Below, piece after piece: positions 10,183 to 20,011 of a DNA stretch of 64,000 nt. The DNA lies in assembly GCA_037576195.1 (NCBI GenBank), contig CM075102.1:7564001-7628000 (forward strand), read 5' to 3'. This DNA comes from Phytoseiulus persimilis. Lineage: Eukaryota > Arthropoda > Arachnida > Mesostigmata > Phytoseiidae. Position numbers and translations under genes: made by a program. The notes below the pieces were generated by a model. That model worked only from the letters and a program-made list of their open reading frames with translations. It was not told where the DNA came from and did not search any database. Positions within the stretch are counted from its first letter, which is position 1. Each line of letters opens with the position of its first letter.

Positions 10183-12297
10183 ATGAACGAGCTCATTTTG
10201 CCTATCCTTCTGATATGTGTCGCTGGCGCGATCAGCCAGCACGGCTACCCGCAAAACCATCACCCCGTCACTTTCTATTCTTCGTATCCTAGCTCTTCAT
10301 CGGCAGCAGCAGCGGCAGCCGCGGCGGCGGCGGGGTCCGGGGGCTCTGGTGGCTCCGGTGCCTCTGGTTCGGCTGGCGCCTCCGGATCCGCAGGAGCAGG
10401 TGGCTCAGCTGGTACGGCCGGCGCTGCCGGCGCTGCCGGAGCATCAGGCTCCTCTGGATCGAATGACTCGTCTGGCTCATCGGCTGGTGCATCGAGTGCG
10501 GCTAGCGCAGGAGCGGCGGGATCGTCAGGAGCAACAGGTGCGACTGGAGTAGCAGGATCGTCCGGGGCAGCAGGAGCCAGTGGTGCGTCAGGAGCAGCAG
10601 GAGCCAGTGGTGCGTCAGGAGCAACCGGTGCAGCTGGAGCCACCGGTGCAGTTGGAGCTGCCGGTTCAGCTGGGGCTACCGGTGCGGCTGGGGCTACCGG
10701 TGCAGCTGGGGCTACCGGTGCAGCTGGGGCTACCGGTGCAGCTGGGGCCGCCGGTGCAGCTGGAGCCGCCGGTGCTGCAGGAGCCACCGGTGCAGCTGGA
10801 GCTACAGGTGAAGCTGGAGCTCCAGGTGCTCCAGGACCTAACGGACCATCAGGAGCCACTGGCGCGGCGGGAGCCGCAGGAGCTTCCGGGGCCTCGGGAG
10901 CCCCAGGAGCCCCGGGCGCCATGGGTGCGCCAGGAGCACCAGGGATGCCAGGAGCTTCCGGTGCAGCAGGAGCAGCGGGTGAAGCGGGAGCAGCGGGCGC
11001 GGCTGGTGCCGCGGGAGCGAAGGGTGCAGCGGGCGCGCCAGGGGTGGCGGGACCACCGGGACCTCCTGGACCACCAGCACCACCGGGACCTCCAGGAATG
11101 CCTGGAGCACCAGGGGCACCAGGGTCATGGGGAGCAGCAGGCGCTGCCGGCGCAGCTGGAGCGGCTGGAGCGGCTGGAGCAACAGGTACAGCAGGAGCAA
11201 CAGGAATGGCCGGAATGGCTGGCATGGCTGGCATGGCAGGAATGACAGGGATGACAGGACCCTCGGGACCATCCGGTCCTTCTGGTGCAGCGGGTGCGGC
11301 TGGTGCCGCAGGAGCTCCTGGACCAGCAGGAGCTACAGGAGCAGCTGGCGCAACTGGACATGCGGGATCTCCTGGTTCTCCGGGTCCATCAGGTCCGACA
11401 GGCCCAACTGGTCCCTCCGGTGCGTCGGGAGCGGCTGGCGCGGCTGGGCATGCAGGAGCTCCTGGTTCTCCCGGTCCATCAGGTCCGACGGGCCACACTG
11501 GTCCCTCCGGCGCGACAGGAGCGGCAGGTGCCTCAGGATCGGCCGGTGCCTCGGGATCGACCGGGGCATCAGGATCGACCGGTGTTTCCAGCTCATCCGG
11601 AGCCTCAGCAGGGGCATCAAGTGCGACAGGAGCTAGCGGAGGAGCGGGCGGGGCCGGCGGTGGTTCGGCGTCTGCGTTCGGTTCTGCGGCAGCCAACTCG
11701 GGAGGGAACGGAGGGTCGGGAGGCAGCGGTGGTTCGGCCTCTGCGTTCGGTAGTGCGGCAGTCAACTCAGGAGGCTCAGGAGGTTCGGGAGGTCACGGAG
11801 GATCCGGAAGTTACGGAGGATCAGGGGCCTACGGAAACGCCGGAGCATATGGAGGCGCCGGAGGATATGGAGGCGGCTCAGGAGGATATGGAGTCGGCTC
11901 AGGAGGATATGGAGGTGGCTCAGGAGGATACGGTGGCGCAGGAGCCTACGGAAGCGCTGGAGCGTTTGGAGGCGCAGGAGGATACGGTGGCGGCTCGGGA
12001 GGATATGGAGGTGCCTCAGGTGGATATGGAGGCGCAGGAGCTTACGGCAGTGCAGGGGCCTATGGAGGCGCCGGTGGATACGGAAATGACGGCGGGTACG
12101 GAGGATCAGGAGCGTCCGCGCTCGCTGGAGCCAACGCTGGAGCATATGGAGGGCCGAGGGGCGGACGATCGGGAGCGAGAGCCGGAGCTGTAGCTAGCGC
12201 GGCAGGCGGAGGACAACAAGTGCCTCCACCACCACATTCGGGAGGAAGCTCCGCGGCGGCAGCTGGGGCTGCTGCGGGTGCAGCTGGCAGAGGCTGA
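10183..12297 (+). CDS. Secreted collagen-like protein with silk-like flanks (704 aa)
   Basis: Single-exon frame with a clear signal peptide (MNELILPILLICVAGAISQ). Order of domains: His/Tyr/Pro N-terminus, (Ala)10 at 41-50, Gly/Ser/Ala block to about 109, then residues 110-469 as 120 consecutive Gly-X-Y triplets with one break, where residue 299 is Ala (GCA for GGA) inside a Pro-rich patch. Most triplets are GAA, GAT, GAS or GAP, so Pro is scarce outside the centre. After 470 come Ser/Gly/Ala and Gly-Gly-Tyr blocks (GGYGGGSGGYGG), then a short Pro/His/Ala tail. No cysteine in the mature chain and no fibrillar-collagen C-propeptide. The block layout recalls mussel byssal preCol proteins, but this is architecture, not shown homology. 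Likely secreted fibre or cement. AATAAA at 12699. The long minus-strand Pro/Ala frame is a shadow. Confidence 0.8.
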   Translation: MNELILPILLICVAGAISQHGYPQNHHPVTFYSSYPSSSSAAAAAAAAAAGSGGSGGSGASGSAGASGSAGAGGSAGTAGAAGAAGASGSSGSNDSSGSSAGASSAASAGAAGSSGATGATGVAGSSGAAGASGASGAAGASGASGATGAAGATGAVGAAGSAGATGAAGATGAAGATGAAGATGAAGAAGAAGAAGAAGATGAAGATGEAGAPGAPGPNGPSGATGAAGAAGASGASGAPGAPGAMGAPGAPGMPGASGAAGAAGEAGAAGAAGAAGAKGAAGAPGVAGPPGPPGPPAPPGPPGMPGAPGAPGSWGAAGAAGAAGAAGAAGATGTAGATGMAGMAGMAGMAGMTGMTGPSGPSGPSGAAGAAGAAGAPGPAGATGAAGATGHAGSPGSPGPSGPTGPTGPSGASGAAGAAGHAGAPGSPGPSGPTGHTGPSGATGAAGASGSAGASGSTGASGSTGVSSSSGASAGASSATGASGGAGGAGGGSASAFGSAAANSGGNGGSGGSGGSASAFGSAAVNSGGSGGSGGHGGSGSYGGSGAYGNAGAYGGAGGYGGGSGGYGVGSGGYGGGSGGYGGAGAYGSAGAFGGAGGYGGGSGGYGGASGGYGGAGAYGSAGAYGGAGGYGNDGGYGGSGASALAGANAGAYGGPRGGRSGARAGAVASAAGGGQQVPPPPHSGGSSAAAAGAAAGAAGRG

Positions 12298-13449
12298 AGA
12301 GGTACACAATCACATCTAGCCCCCCGGAGAGAAAAAGCAGCCCGGTGTGTGAGGCTTGCTTCATCGAAGTAGACAAGTGATAAGAAATTGTACCGACAAC
12401 AGCAAATCCTGCAACTCGAAACGCCGATCATTTTGCACACTCATGGACATACATCGACACCGAAAAAGCTGCGGAAGGTTCCAACATCACACGAACAACT
12501 CAGTGGTGTGAATTCTGTCGATCCAAAACGACCTCCAACAAGTTCTGATGATCTTGAACGCCGATGCAACCCGAAATTCGCTAATGGAAGCACAGTATTC
12601 AGCTGTTCTAGAATTACAAGCTCGGACAGTTTACAGCAAGTCGAGTCGACGTGTTGAAGAAGTAGTCATCTCCATCAAACAAGAGGGAAAGAAACAGGAA
12701 TAAAACATATGTTAGATATTCTTAGGATCTCGAGTTTTCTTGTCCAAGATCCATCAACAACAGATTCCCCCGGTGGGGCCGAGCAGGGAAAAAAACGAAG
12801 ATAGTGCCACCGCTAAGCTGCTTTGGGTTGGATGGATGCATTTTGGTCCACTCGTCCTTTGTTCCAACGTCCTCCGAATCACCCCTACGGCTAGCCTCCC
12901 AAGACCTACAAGACCCGCCAGTGGTCTTATGGACGGGTACCAATAAGGTGGACGACACGGCCTGCATTGCGAGCAGCGAGACTTCTCATCTCGTATGCGA
13001 GAGAATCGTTATTCGGCCTGGCGGCTGTGCTGTCTCTGTTCGACTCGCACTGGAATGCGACAAATTATATGACTCGTAAATTAATTCTAAGCTCAGACGG
13101 ACCCTCCTATCCTTATTATTCACCCCGTAGCTCCTTCGCAGCCTTCTCAATGGCTGGCCAATTTAGAGAACCCATTTCTCATTTGGGAGGGGTAGCGATC
13201 AAGCTTGTTGATAAGGTGAAAAAACTTAGAGTGATGTTGGATGAAGGGCTCAGGGAGGGACTGGGAGGGAGCACATTGGGTATGTGGCGAAAAGGGCGAG
13301 GGAAACACCGAGGAAGCTTGGCAGGTTGATGTCGAGAAGTGGTGGAATAGAGGGAGGGGACAGACGCCCTCTCGACGTTTGCATCTTCAGTGCTCAGGAA
13401 CGTCGACGAGCGCTCATAAAATTGTCATGGAAGGGTCACTAGTCTTGTT
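12298..13449. other. 3' flank and intergenic, nothing recognised
   Basis: AATAAA at 12699-12704 is the likely polyadenylation site of the collagen-like gene, giving a 3' UTR of about 400 nt. Beyond it only short frames occur, with no domain or repeat that I can name. Confidence 0.4.
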
Positions 13450-13770
13450 TCCGACAACCAATGTAATTGTCAATGGAAGTCGAATACCATTCTGTTGGAA
13501 CGGCTCTTCTGTTGTAATAATCGTCGACGTCTTCATTTTTGTGAAAGAGTCGGGCGACACCATTCTCGTTTTCGGAACCGTGATTCGATCAATGAAATTT
13601 CTTCTGGGGTGAGGGCGTCTCCATAGCCAATTCTCGTGAGCAGTGTTGGAAAGATCAAGTCTTGTTGTCTCATACCCGTTTGGAGAGGGTAATATCCTAA
13701 AGACTGCCATAGAACAGATCGGTGGAGTCCTCGTCTCACCGGTCCGTAAATTGGTAGCATAGGGATCAGA
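13450..13770 (-). pseudogene. PIF1-like helicase fragment, frameshifted
   Basis: On the minus strand one frame carries GMRQQDLIFPTLLTRIGYGD followed by LTPEEISLIESRF, which fits the NMRQ..D..F..LLNRIR.G..T..D...L..R block of PIF1-like helicases. Immediately after, in another frame, VARLFHKNEDVDDYYNRRAV fits the following LF.TN..VD.YN...... block. Two adjacent family motifs in different frames indicate a decayed copy with a frameshift near 13,560. Neither the Walker motifs nor a Rep domain were found, so whether it came from a Helitron or another element is undecided. Confidence 0.55.
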
Positions 13771-14088
13771 GCTCTCTGTTCGAAGTTTGCTTGACGCATC
13801 GAATTGCAGTTTTCTGACGAGGATAATACATGGGTGCGGGATTCGACATAGGCGGTCATAGAGTTCGGAAATTTCAAACGGCTTTCCAAGGATACAAGGT
13901 CAGCGAGGATACGCGGAATCCACATGACAACATACCTATAGAACGCGCCCCATACTCGGCGGTCCGAACGCCCGAACGTTCATCAAATTTTCGAAACTCA
14001 GTCGTCTGCTATCTCCCACGCCCTCATCTAAACAACATCACTTCGTGAGCTTCCAGCTCTGCCTATTTTTCATAATTTTGCTTTCATG

Positions 14089-14223
14089 TATGGTCAGATC
14101 GACCCCGGAATGACTTCCTCAGCCTGCCAAAAGTATGGTCAGATCGACCCCGGAATCATCTCCTTGGACTCGGAGAAGTATGGCCAGATCGGCTCCAGAA
14201 TAACCTTCTTGGCTCCGGGTGGG
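14089..14223 (+). repeat. Three-copy patch of the 45-bp satellite family
   Basis: Three consecutive diverged units, each starting TATGGTCAGATCGA or close to it and repeating every 45 bp. They belong to the same family as the array at 39,744-41,050 but carry the GATCGA variant found in the inverted repeat at 50.6-51.5 kb. Confidence 0.75.
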
Positions 14224-14388
14224 TCTGTCCCCCATTATTCTTCGGGGTCATCTCGGATCAGATTAGAATCTGTCAGGGAGCGTGGCAGAGATTGTGGACA
14301 AGCGTGACCATTTGCCATCCAATCCGCTCAGGGCATCGGCGGCTCTAAAAATGGTCCAGATGAACCACTCAACCATGCCACTCACAGC

Positions 14389-15604
14389 TAGGTTTTGCAA
14401 ATAACCGCATTTCTAAATAACCGCGGTTACGGTTAACCGATAACCGCAAATCCATAACCGCAATAGCGGTTAACCGCAAAATTAGGACCGAAAACCGCGG
14501 TTATATGGAAGAACGCTGCCTGGAAGATTTCCGGGAAGTTTCTCCTCTTTTATCAGAAAGAAGGTTCCATTATGAACGGATACAACGAGATCTCAAAACA
14601 CATCTCATAAAGACTCGTTTTTTACAACTCGACCTCGATCAGATGGGGCCGGGTACATTGGTTGAATGTTTCAAGTCGCGAAATCTTTGGCAAATTATCC
14701 CGATGCCGGAGAGATCATCTTGTATTGTGAAGCCCCCCGTCCGATGAATGTAGTCAGCAGTTTCGGGTTCAACTCCTCACGATCCGCTGAGGAAGCTTTG
14801 CAAACTCTGAAATGTGGAAGCGGCGCCGATTTCTGCAAGGTTTCACGAGCAAAGAGAGAACAAAGGCATGGTTCCTTGTTGGGTAGAGATGACTCACGTG
14901 AATTCAACGTCCTGATTCTCGAGTTTTTTCTCATTGGGAGTCCTCGAGGTCGTCTTTTGAGGTGCTTCCAATTTTTGTCTGGCTACAAATTACTGCTCCC
15001 GGCTTCGATATCGCCGTTATCGAATTTGAAAAGGGCGTATGTCCTCCGTTCCGACCAGTGCACGAGAGATAGCCGTTTTCTGGTCGGACTTCATCACAAT
15101 TCTTTTAACGATGCCTTCCAACGGAGGTGCAACCCACAAAATAGCTACTTCCGCTGAGCTCTGTTCCCTGATCCTACCAAATGCGCAAAGCTCTGGAAGA
15201 TCGAGCCTTCCGCCTCCGATGCTGGCTTTTCGATTCCTTGAACGGCTTGCTCATGGGGTCATGGGGAGGCTATTCCTGATGTGTGATATGTCCAGGTATA
15301 ATTGCTAGCCAGGTCCGGCTTTCGGGAGCGTGTACGAACTTCGTTTAACGGGAAACATCACACAAGATGTCACAGTTCTAGAAGCAATTGATTCCTCTTC
15401 AATCGCTCAGCACCTAATCCCAGATTCCCAGCCAGAGTACGCTCATCAGACGCGACGCTTTCTCGAAAAATCATAGGTTTCGGAAAATTGCGGTTAAATG
15501 CGGTTATAACCGCTATTCGCTCGCGGTTATTGCGGTTAAAAAACGCAAAATGTCTTCGGTTATCGCGGTTATCAACCGCGGTTAAATAACCGTTGCAAAG
15601 CCTA
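14389..15604. mobile_element. hAT-superfamily DNA transposon, non-autonomous (1,216 bp)
   Basis: Terminal inverted repeats TAGGTTTTGCAA (left) and, reversed, TAGGCTTTGCAA (right) are flanked by a perfect 8-bp direct repeat CTCACAGC (14381-14388 and 15605-15612), the duplication size of hAT elements. Subterminal regions at both ends are packed with AACCGC/GCGGTT motifs in both orientations (14,400-14,510 and 15,483-15,595), as in many hAT elements, where they bind transposase. The interior has a 163-codon plus-strand frame with no transposase similarity that I can see, so it probably depends on a transposase supplied elsewhere. Confidence 0.85.
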
Positions 15605-15612
15605 CTCACAGC

Positions 15613-17570
15613 GCTCATACGGAGAGCCCTTTGGAATCAAGATGCTGGTTGGGGAATCGCGAACTTCTGATCGTTGCGGCGGTTGCATTGGGTACTGGAA
15701 GTGTTGACAGCCTCAAAACGCTTTCCTCGCGATACCGGCTCGCTCGGTGCCGACCGGAGCTGCGGAGAGTGACGCTACAGAAGGTTGTTAATAAGCGGTA
15801 CATTAATAATTCAGGGACAGAATATGGTGTGGACCATAAGGTCTTTACTCGCGAAGCACTGTCCTAGCCAAGGCGAGGCTTAGAGGGTGAATCGGTCCCA
15901 GAACTAGTCCACAAGATGCTCCAAAATGAAGAGAAGTGGCACACTCGAAAAAAGGAGCTCATGCTCAAGCGGAAAAACGCAGAACTCAACGGTGAACCCG
16001 CGCCCGCGCCTGAGGCCTTCAGTGACCTTGGCCGCGAGAGAGAAGGAAGAACGGATGAAACGTGAGACGAAAGCTGAATGACGAATAGGGCGACCCTTGG
16101 TGACCCGGACGGATAACAATACGGGACTTGTCCTGAGAGCCAGTCATCAGAAGGGCGGAGGGAGTGGTTTTAGAGGACACACCTCATAACCAGGGTAACG
16201 GACGAAAGTCATATCCCTGGTATCCGGAGGGATTCCCCCTTCCGCCTCGGGGGGGAATCCCCGTAACCACCTCGATAAATCAGCGAATATTATTTATTAC
16301 CCGGATTCATTCGAATTGAAATCTCTGTGACCCTGTGAAGCCTCTTTCTGATTCAGGTTTCTGTATGATACGAATTGGGCTGCCGACGACCTGAATTCTT
16401 CAGACACCTGAGGGCCTCGAACGTCGTAAGAAACGACCGTTTCATAAAACAGGAGAACGACGCCGAGGAATAGGGATGCCTGAGGACAGGTTATCGATGC
16501 GGATCAGTCCAGCAGAGGCTTGACGTTCTCACGCAAGAAAGCATCTGTGATCCTACAACTCTGGTTCTTCCCTCGAGTTGGATGATCTTTCCCGCCCTAC
16601 CCGAGGCGTTACTTGTCCCGAGAGTTTCAGGGCACCTGGGAAACCATGTTGAATGGACGAGAATGCTGATTGCTCACATGGGCAAATTGAGTATGCCATG
16701 AAGGAATGCTAGTCGGGCTGCCTGGATCAGGAGCGCCTTGAAGCGCATGCAGAGGCAGTGCTCGTGCAGTTGACGCTAACTGATGTCAAGGCGAATCAGA
16801 ACCGCGCTCAATTCGAGCCAATAATAATATGACCGCAGCTCCGATCTGGGCCAACAGGAGACGTTCCGAGAGGGCTTTTTATATTATTCCAGACTGATAT
16901 ACTCGGAATACACCAGAAATGACGAGGTTGCATCCATCGCGAACTGCAAGGAATTGTGGATGCTTTCCTGTTGTGGTTCTCTTTTGCACGCAGTCTACTA
17001 GTATGATTTTCAGACCGAACGCTTCCCGTTCCAGAGAACGCAGCAGCGGGAAAAGGATACAGGCTGATCCGATCACAGAAGTCCCTGATATCCCTCACAA
17101 GCTCTCTAATGGGAACGGGCTGGTTGATGTACATTGGTGAAGTTCGTGGTGACGATATTATCCGTAGCAGAGACGCACTGGCCAAAGCCAGGATCGGCAC
17201 AGACCCTTTCTCCCGCTTGTGGAATACTTATATTCAGCTCGACCCAGCCCCCAGAGCTCCCGACCTGGTGTCTGAATGTCCGAGAGAGCCATCGCTCAAA
17301 TCGGAATTTATGGCTCGAAGGTTCAGCCTTGATGAGGAGACGAAAATTGATTGATGACTCCCGAACGGGAAGCGGTTTTTGCCAATTCTGGCCGGCGCTC
17401 TTTGAGCTTTGTGCCGGGCCTGAATAATTCTCTGACGAGGCGTTCTCGATGGTGCAGACCGTGAATGGTTCAGAAAGAATTAGGCAGGATATGCATAAAT
17501 AAATCGAAAAATTTACAATGAGTGGCTGTTCGGGTATCGACCGATCAAATGCCGGTCACGGAATGAATCG
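15613..17570. other. Intergenic, unrecognised; one short hairpin
   Basis: No supported gene. A stop-free plus-strand stretch at about 15,869-16,063 reads as a charged peptide (NEEKWHTRKKELMLKRKN), possibly an exon, but with no identified partner. A perfect 11-bp stem with an 11-nt loop (GGGATTCCCCC, 16,229-16,261) lies at its right. A TATAAAAA on the minus strand near 16,875 has no convincing gene after it. Confidence 0.35.
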
Positions 17571-17608
17571 TTTAAAAACGAGAGCAATGATCTTGAGACG
17601 TAGTCGCA
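17571..17608 (+). promoter_or_regulatory. Core promoter of secreted protein 4
   Basis: A TATA-like TTTAAAAA at 17571 and a TCGCACT initiator with A at 17608, again 37 bp apart, leaving a 16-nt leader to the ATG at 17624. Confidence 0.45.
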
Positions 17609-17623
17609 CTACCAGCTCGAGCG

Positions 17624-20011
17624 ATGGGCGGAGTGAACAAGCTAGTCGTCTTGGTGTCTATCATATGTGTCACCGGTGCCCTCACCACGGAAACGCCGCA
17701 GGAGTATTGTTGGTTCACCAGGAATAGGAAGACCGGCCTCAGCGGAATGAGAAATGGTTGGGGGAATTCTAACGCGAATTCGAACTTGAATTCAAATGCG
17801 AACTTCAATATCAATATGAATCCATATTTGAATACGAATTCAAATTCGAACGCGAATCCAAATTCGAATATGAACTCGAATTCGAATTCGAACTCCAATG
17901 CTGACTCGCAATCGAACTCCAATGCGAACACCAACGGTGACGGAGCCTGCATCGGCAACGGTTGTGGCAACAGCAACATGAACTCCAACAACAACGCAAA
18001 TTCCAACAGCAACGCGAACTCAATCAGCAACGCGAACTCCGACAGCAACGCGAACTCCAACAGAAACGCGAACTCCAACAGCAACGCGAACTCCAACAGC
18101 AACGCGAACTCCAACAGCAACGCGAACTCCAACAGCAACGCGAACTCCAACAGCAACGCGAACTCCAACAGCAACGCGAACTCCAACAGCAACGCGAACT
18201 CAAACAGCAACGCGAACTCAAACAGCAACGCAAACACCAATGCGAACTCCGGTGGTGGTGGCAACCGGAACTTCGGCGGGGGCGGCGGCAGCAGCTCGCA
18301 GGCTGACAGTGGTGCGTATAGCACTGGAAACTCGGGCGCCTACGGCAACAGCGGTCGCAGCGACCAAGGAGGAGCGAATTCAAACGCGAACTCGGCCGGC
18401 ACCGCGGACGCCCCCGGAATCCGAGATGGTCCTCCTTACAGTCCTCCCTCCGGCGTCAATGCAAAGAGTAATTCGGCTGCCATGGCAGATTCGGCGGGCC
18501 CCACGGGGAGAGGTGCTTTCCTGACCGGCTTTGGATACTCACCCCAGACAGATGCTTGGGCGAGAGCCAGCGCAGATGCCGGAGCCAGAATACGGGCGTA
18601 CGGAACCGGTAGTCCGGTTACGGCAATGGCTGCTACAGCACCCTTTCTTCAAGCAAGAAGGACGACGGGAGCTCTGATCCAAGGGCGAGCTGCAGCCACT
18701 GGTTCCAATGCGAGCTCCGAGGACGGTTCAGCATCAGGAATGAATTCTCCTGGCGGCTCCCCAAGCGGGTCAGTTTCTTCTGGTGCATCGAGCGCCGAAG
18801 CGGCTCGAGCAGCGGTTGGAGGAGGCGGATCGACGGCTGGAACTGGAGCGGCAGCAGGGCAGGGAGGAGCAGCAGTCGCGTCGGGAGCGGCAGCGTCGGG
18901 AGAAGACTCGGCGAGAGCACCACCCGTGTCGGTGACTGGCTCGGGAGGTGGGGGAAGAAAATCGAGCTCTACGAGCACGGGCTCGACGTTGATCGGTGGA
19001 GAAGGTTCTGACGGTGCATCTGGAGGAAGGCTTGAAGGAGGATCTATAAGAGCTTACGGAGGAGGATTCGGAGGTGGATCGGTAGGAGGCGGAGCGTCCA
19101 CAGGGGGATCTGGGGGAGCTATCGGAAGTGGATCCGGAAGTGGTTCCAGAGGAGGATCGGGCTCAGCTTCTTGGGAAGGATCGGGATCAGCGCTCGGGGG
19201 AGGATCCGGCTCGGCGTTCGGAGGAGGATCGGGCTCAGCGTTCGGAGGAGGATCGGGCTCAGCGTTCGGAGGAGGATCAGGATCAGTGTCAGGAGGAGGA
19301 TCGGGCTCGGCGTCAGGAGGAGGATCGGGCTCGGCGTTCGGAGGAGGATCGGGCTCAGCGTTCGGAGGAGGATCGGGCTCAGCGTTCGGAGGAGGATCAG
19401 GATCAGCGTCAGGAGGAGGATCAGGCTCGGCGTCAGGAGGAGGATCAGGCTCGGCGTCAGGAGGAGGATCGAGCTCAGCGTCAGGAGGAGGATCGGGCTC
19501 AGCGTCAGGAGGAGGATCGGGCTCAGCGTCAGGAGGAGGATTGCGCCCAGCGTCAGGGGGAGGATTGGGCCCAGCGTCAGGGGGAGGATCGGGGTCAGCG
19601 TCCGGAGGAGGATCGGGGTCAGCGTCCGGAGGAGGATCGGGGTCAGCGTCCGGAGGAACATCGGGCTCAGCGTCCGGAGGAGCATCAGGCTCAGCGTCCG
19701 GAGGAGCATCGGGCTCAGCGTCCGGAGGAGCATCTGGCTCAGCGTCCGGAGGAGCATCGGGCTCAGCGTCCGGAGGAGCATCGGGCTCAGCGTCCGGAGG
19801 AGCATCGGGCTCAGCGTCCGGAGGAGCATCGGGCTCAGCGTCCGGAGGAGCATCGGGCTCAGCGTCCGCAGAAGCATCGGGCTCAGCGTCCGCAGAAGCA
19901 TCGGGCTCAGCGTCCGGAGGAGCATCGGGCTCAGCGTCCGGAGGAGCATCGGGCTCAGCGTCCGGAGGAGCATCGAGCATTGGGAGCAAGAACAGGACCA
20001 GCGGGGAATAG
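17624..20011 (+). CDS. Secreted Asn/Ser then Gly/Ser repeat protein 4 (795 aa)
   Basis: Single exon with signal peptide MGGVNKLVVLVSIICVTGAL. Residues about 45-210 are Asn-Ser-Asn-Ala repeats; at DNA level an 18-bp unit (AACTCCAACAGCAACGCG) recurs with little divergence at 17,990-18,245. A mixed middle part follows with TDAWARASADAGARIRAYG and Ala/Gly/Ser blocks. From about 19,100 to 19,975 an octapeptide GGGSGSAF/GGASGSAS is repeated some 35 times through a 24-bp DNA unit. Few cysteines, no catalytic domain. Near-identical repeats suggest recent slippage or unequal exchange, so length polymorphism is expected. The AATAAA at 20,490 is rather distant. Composition resembles arthropod silk or glue proteins; function is inferred only. 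Long frames on the other strand (19,054-20,043) are repeat shadows. Confidence 0.75.
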   Translation: MGGVNKLVVLVSIICVTGALTTETPQEYCWFTRNRKTGLSGMRNGWGNSNANSNLNSNANFNINMNPYLNTNSNSNANPNSNMNSNSNSNSNADSQSNSNANTNGDGACIGNGCGNSNMNSNNNANSNSNANSISNANSDSNANSNRNANSNSNANSNSNANSNSNANSNSNANSNSNANSNSNANSNSNANSNSNANSNSNANTNANSGGGGNRNFGGGGGSSSQADSGAYSTGNSGAYGNSGRSDQGGANSNANSAGTADAPGIRDGPPYSPPSGVNAKSNSAAMADSAGPTGRGAFLTGFGYSPQTDAWARASADAGARIRAYGTGSPVTAMAATAPFLQARRTTGALIQGRAAATGSNASSEDGSASGMNSPGGSPSGSVSSGASSAEAARAAVGGGGSTAGTGAAAGQGGAAVASGAAASGEDSARAPPVSVTGSGGGGRKSSSTSTGSTLIGGEGSDGASGGRLEGGSIRAYGGGFGGGSVGGGASTGGSGGAIGSGSGSGSRGGSGSASWEGSGSALGGGSGSAFGGGSGSAFGGGSGSAFGGGSGSVSGGGSGSASGGGSGSAFGGGSGSAFGGGSGSAFGGGSGSASGGGSGSASGGGSGSASGGGSSSASGGGSGSASGGGSGSASGGGLRPASGGGLGPASGGGSGSASGGGSGSASGGGSGSASGGTSGSASGGASGSASGGASGSASGGASGSASGGASGSASGGASGSASGGASGSASGGASGSASGGASGSASAEASGSASAEASGSASGGASGSASGGASGSASGGASSIGSKNRTSGE

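Noticed and set aside
10275-11765. 496-codon Pro/Ala-rich ORF on the minus strand
   Set aside because: It is the reverse shadow of Gly/Ala triplets in the collagen-like gene, which has the promoter, signal peptide and polyadenylation site.
16206-16261. Hairpin GGGATTCCCCC / GGGGGAATCCC as a regulatory element
   Set aside because: A perfect stem but with no gene context or repeat partner in the window; noted only in the spacer entry.
17572-18383. Minus-strand Leu/Phe/Glu and Cys/Arg-rich ORFs opposite the Asn/Ser repeats
   Set aside because: Frame shadows of the 18-bp repeat in protein 4.
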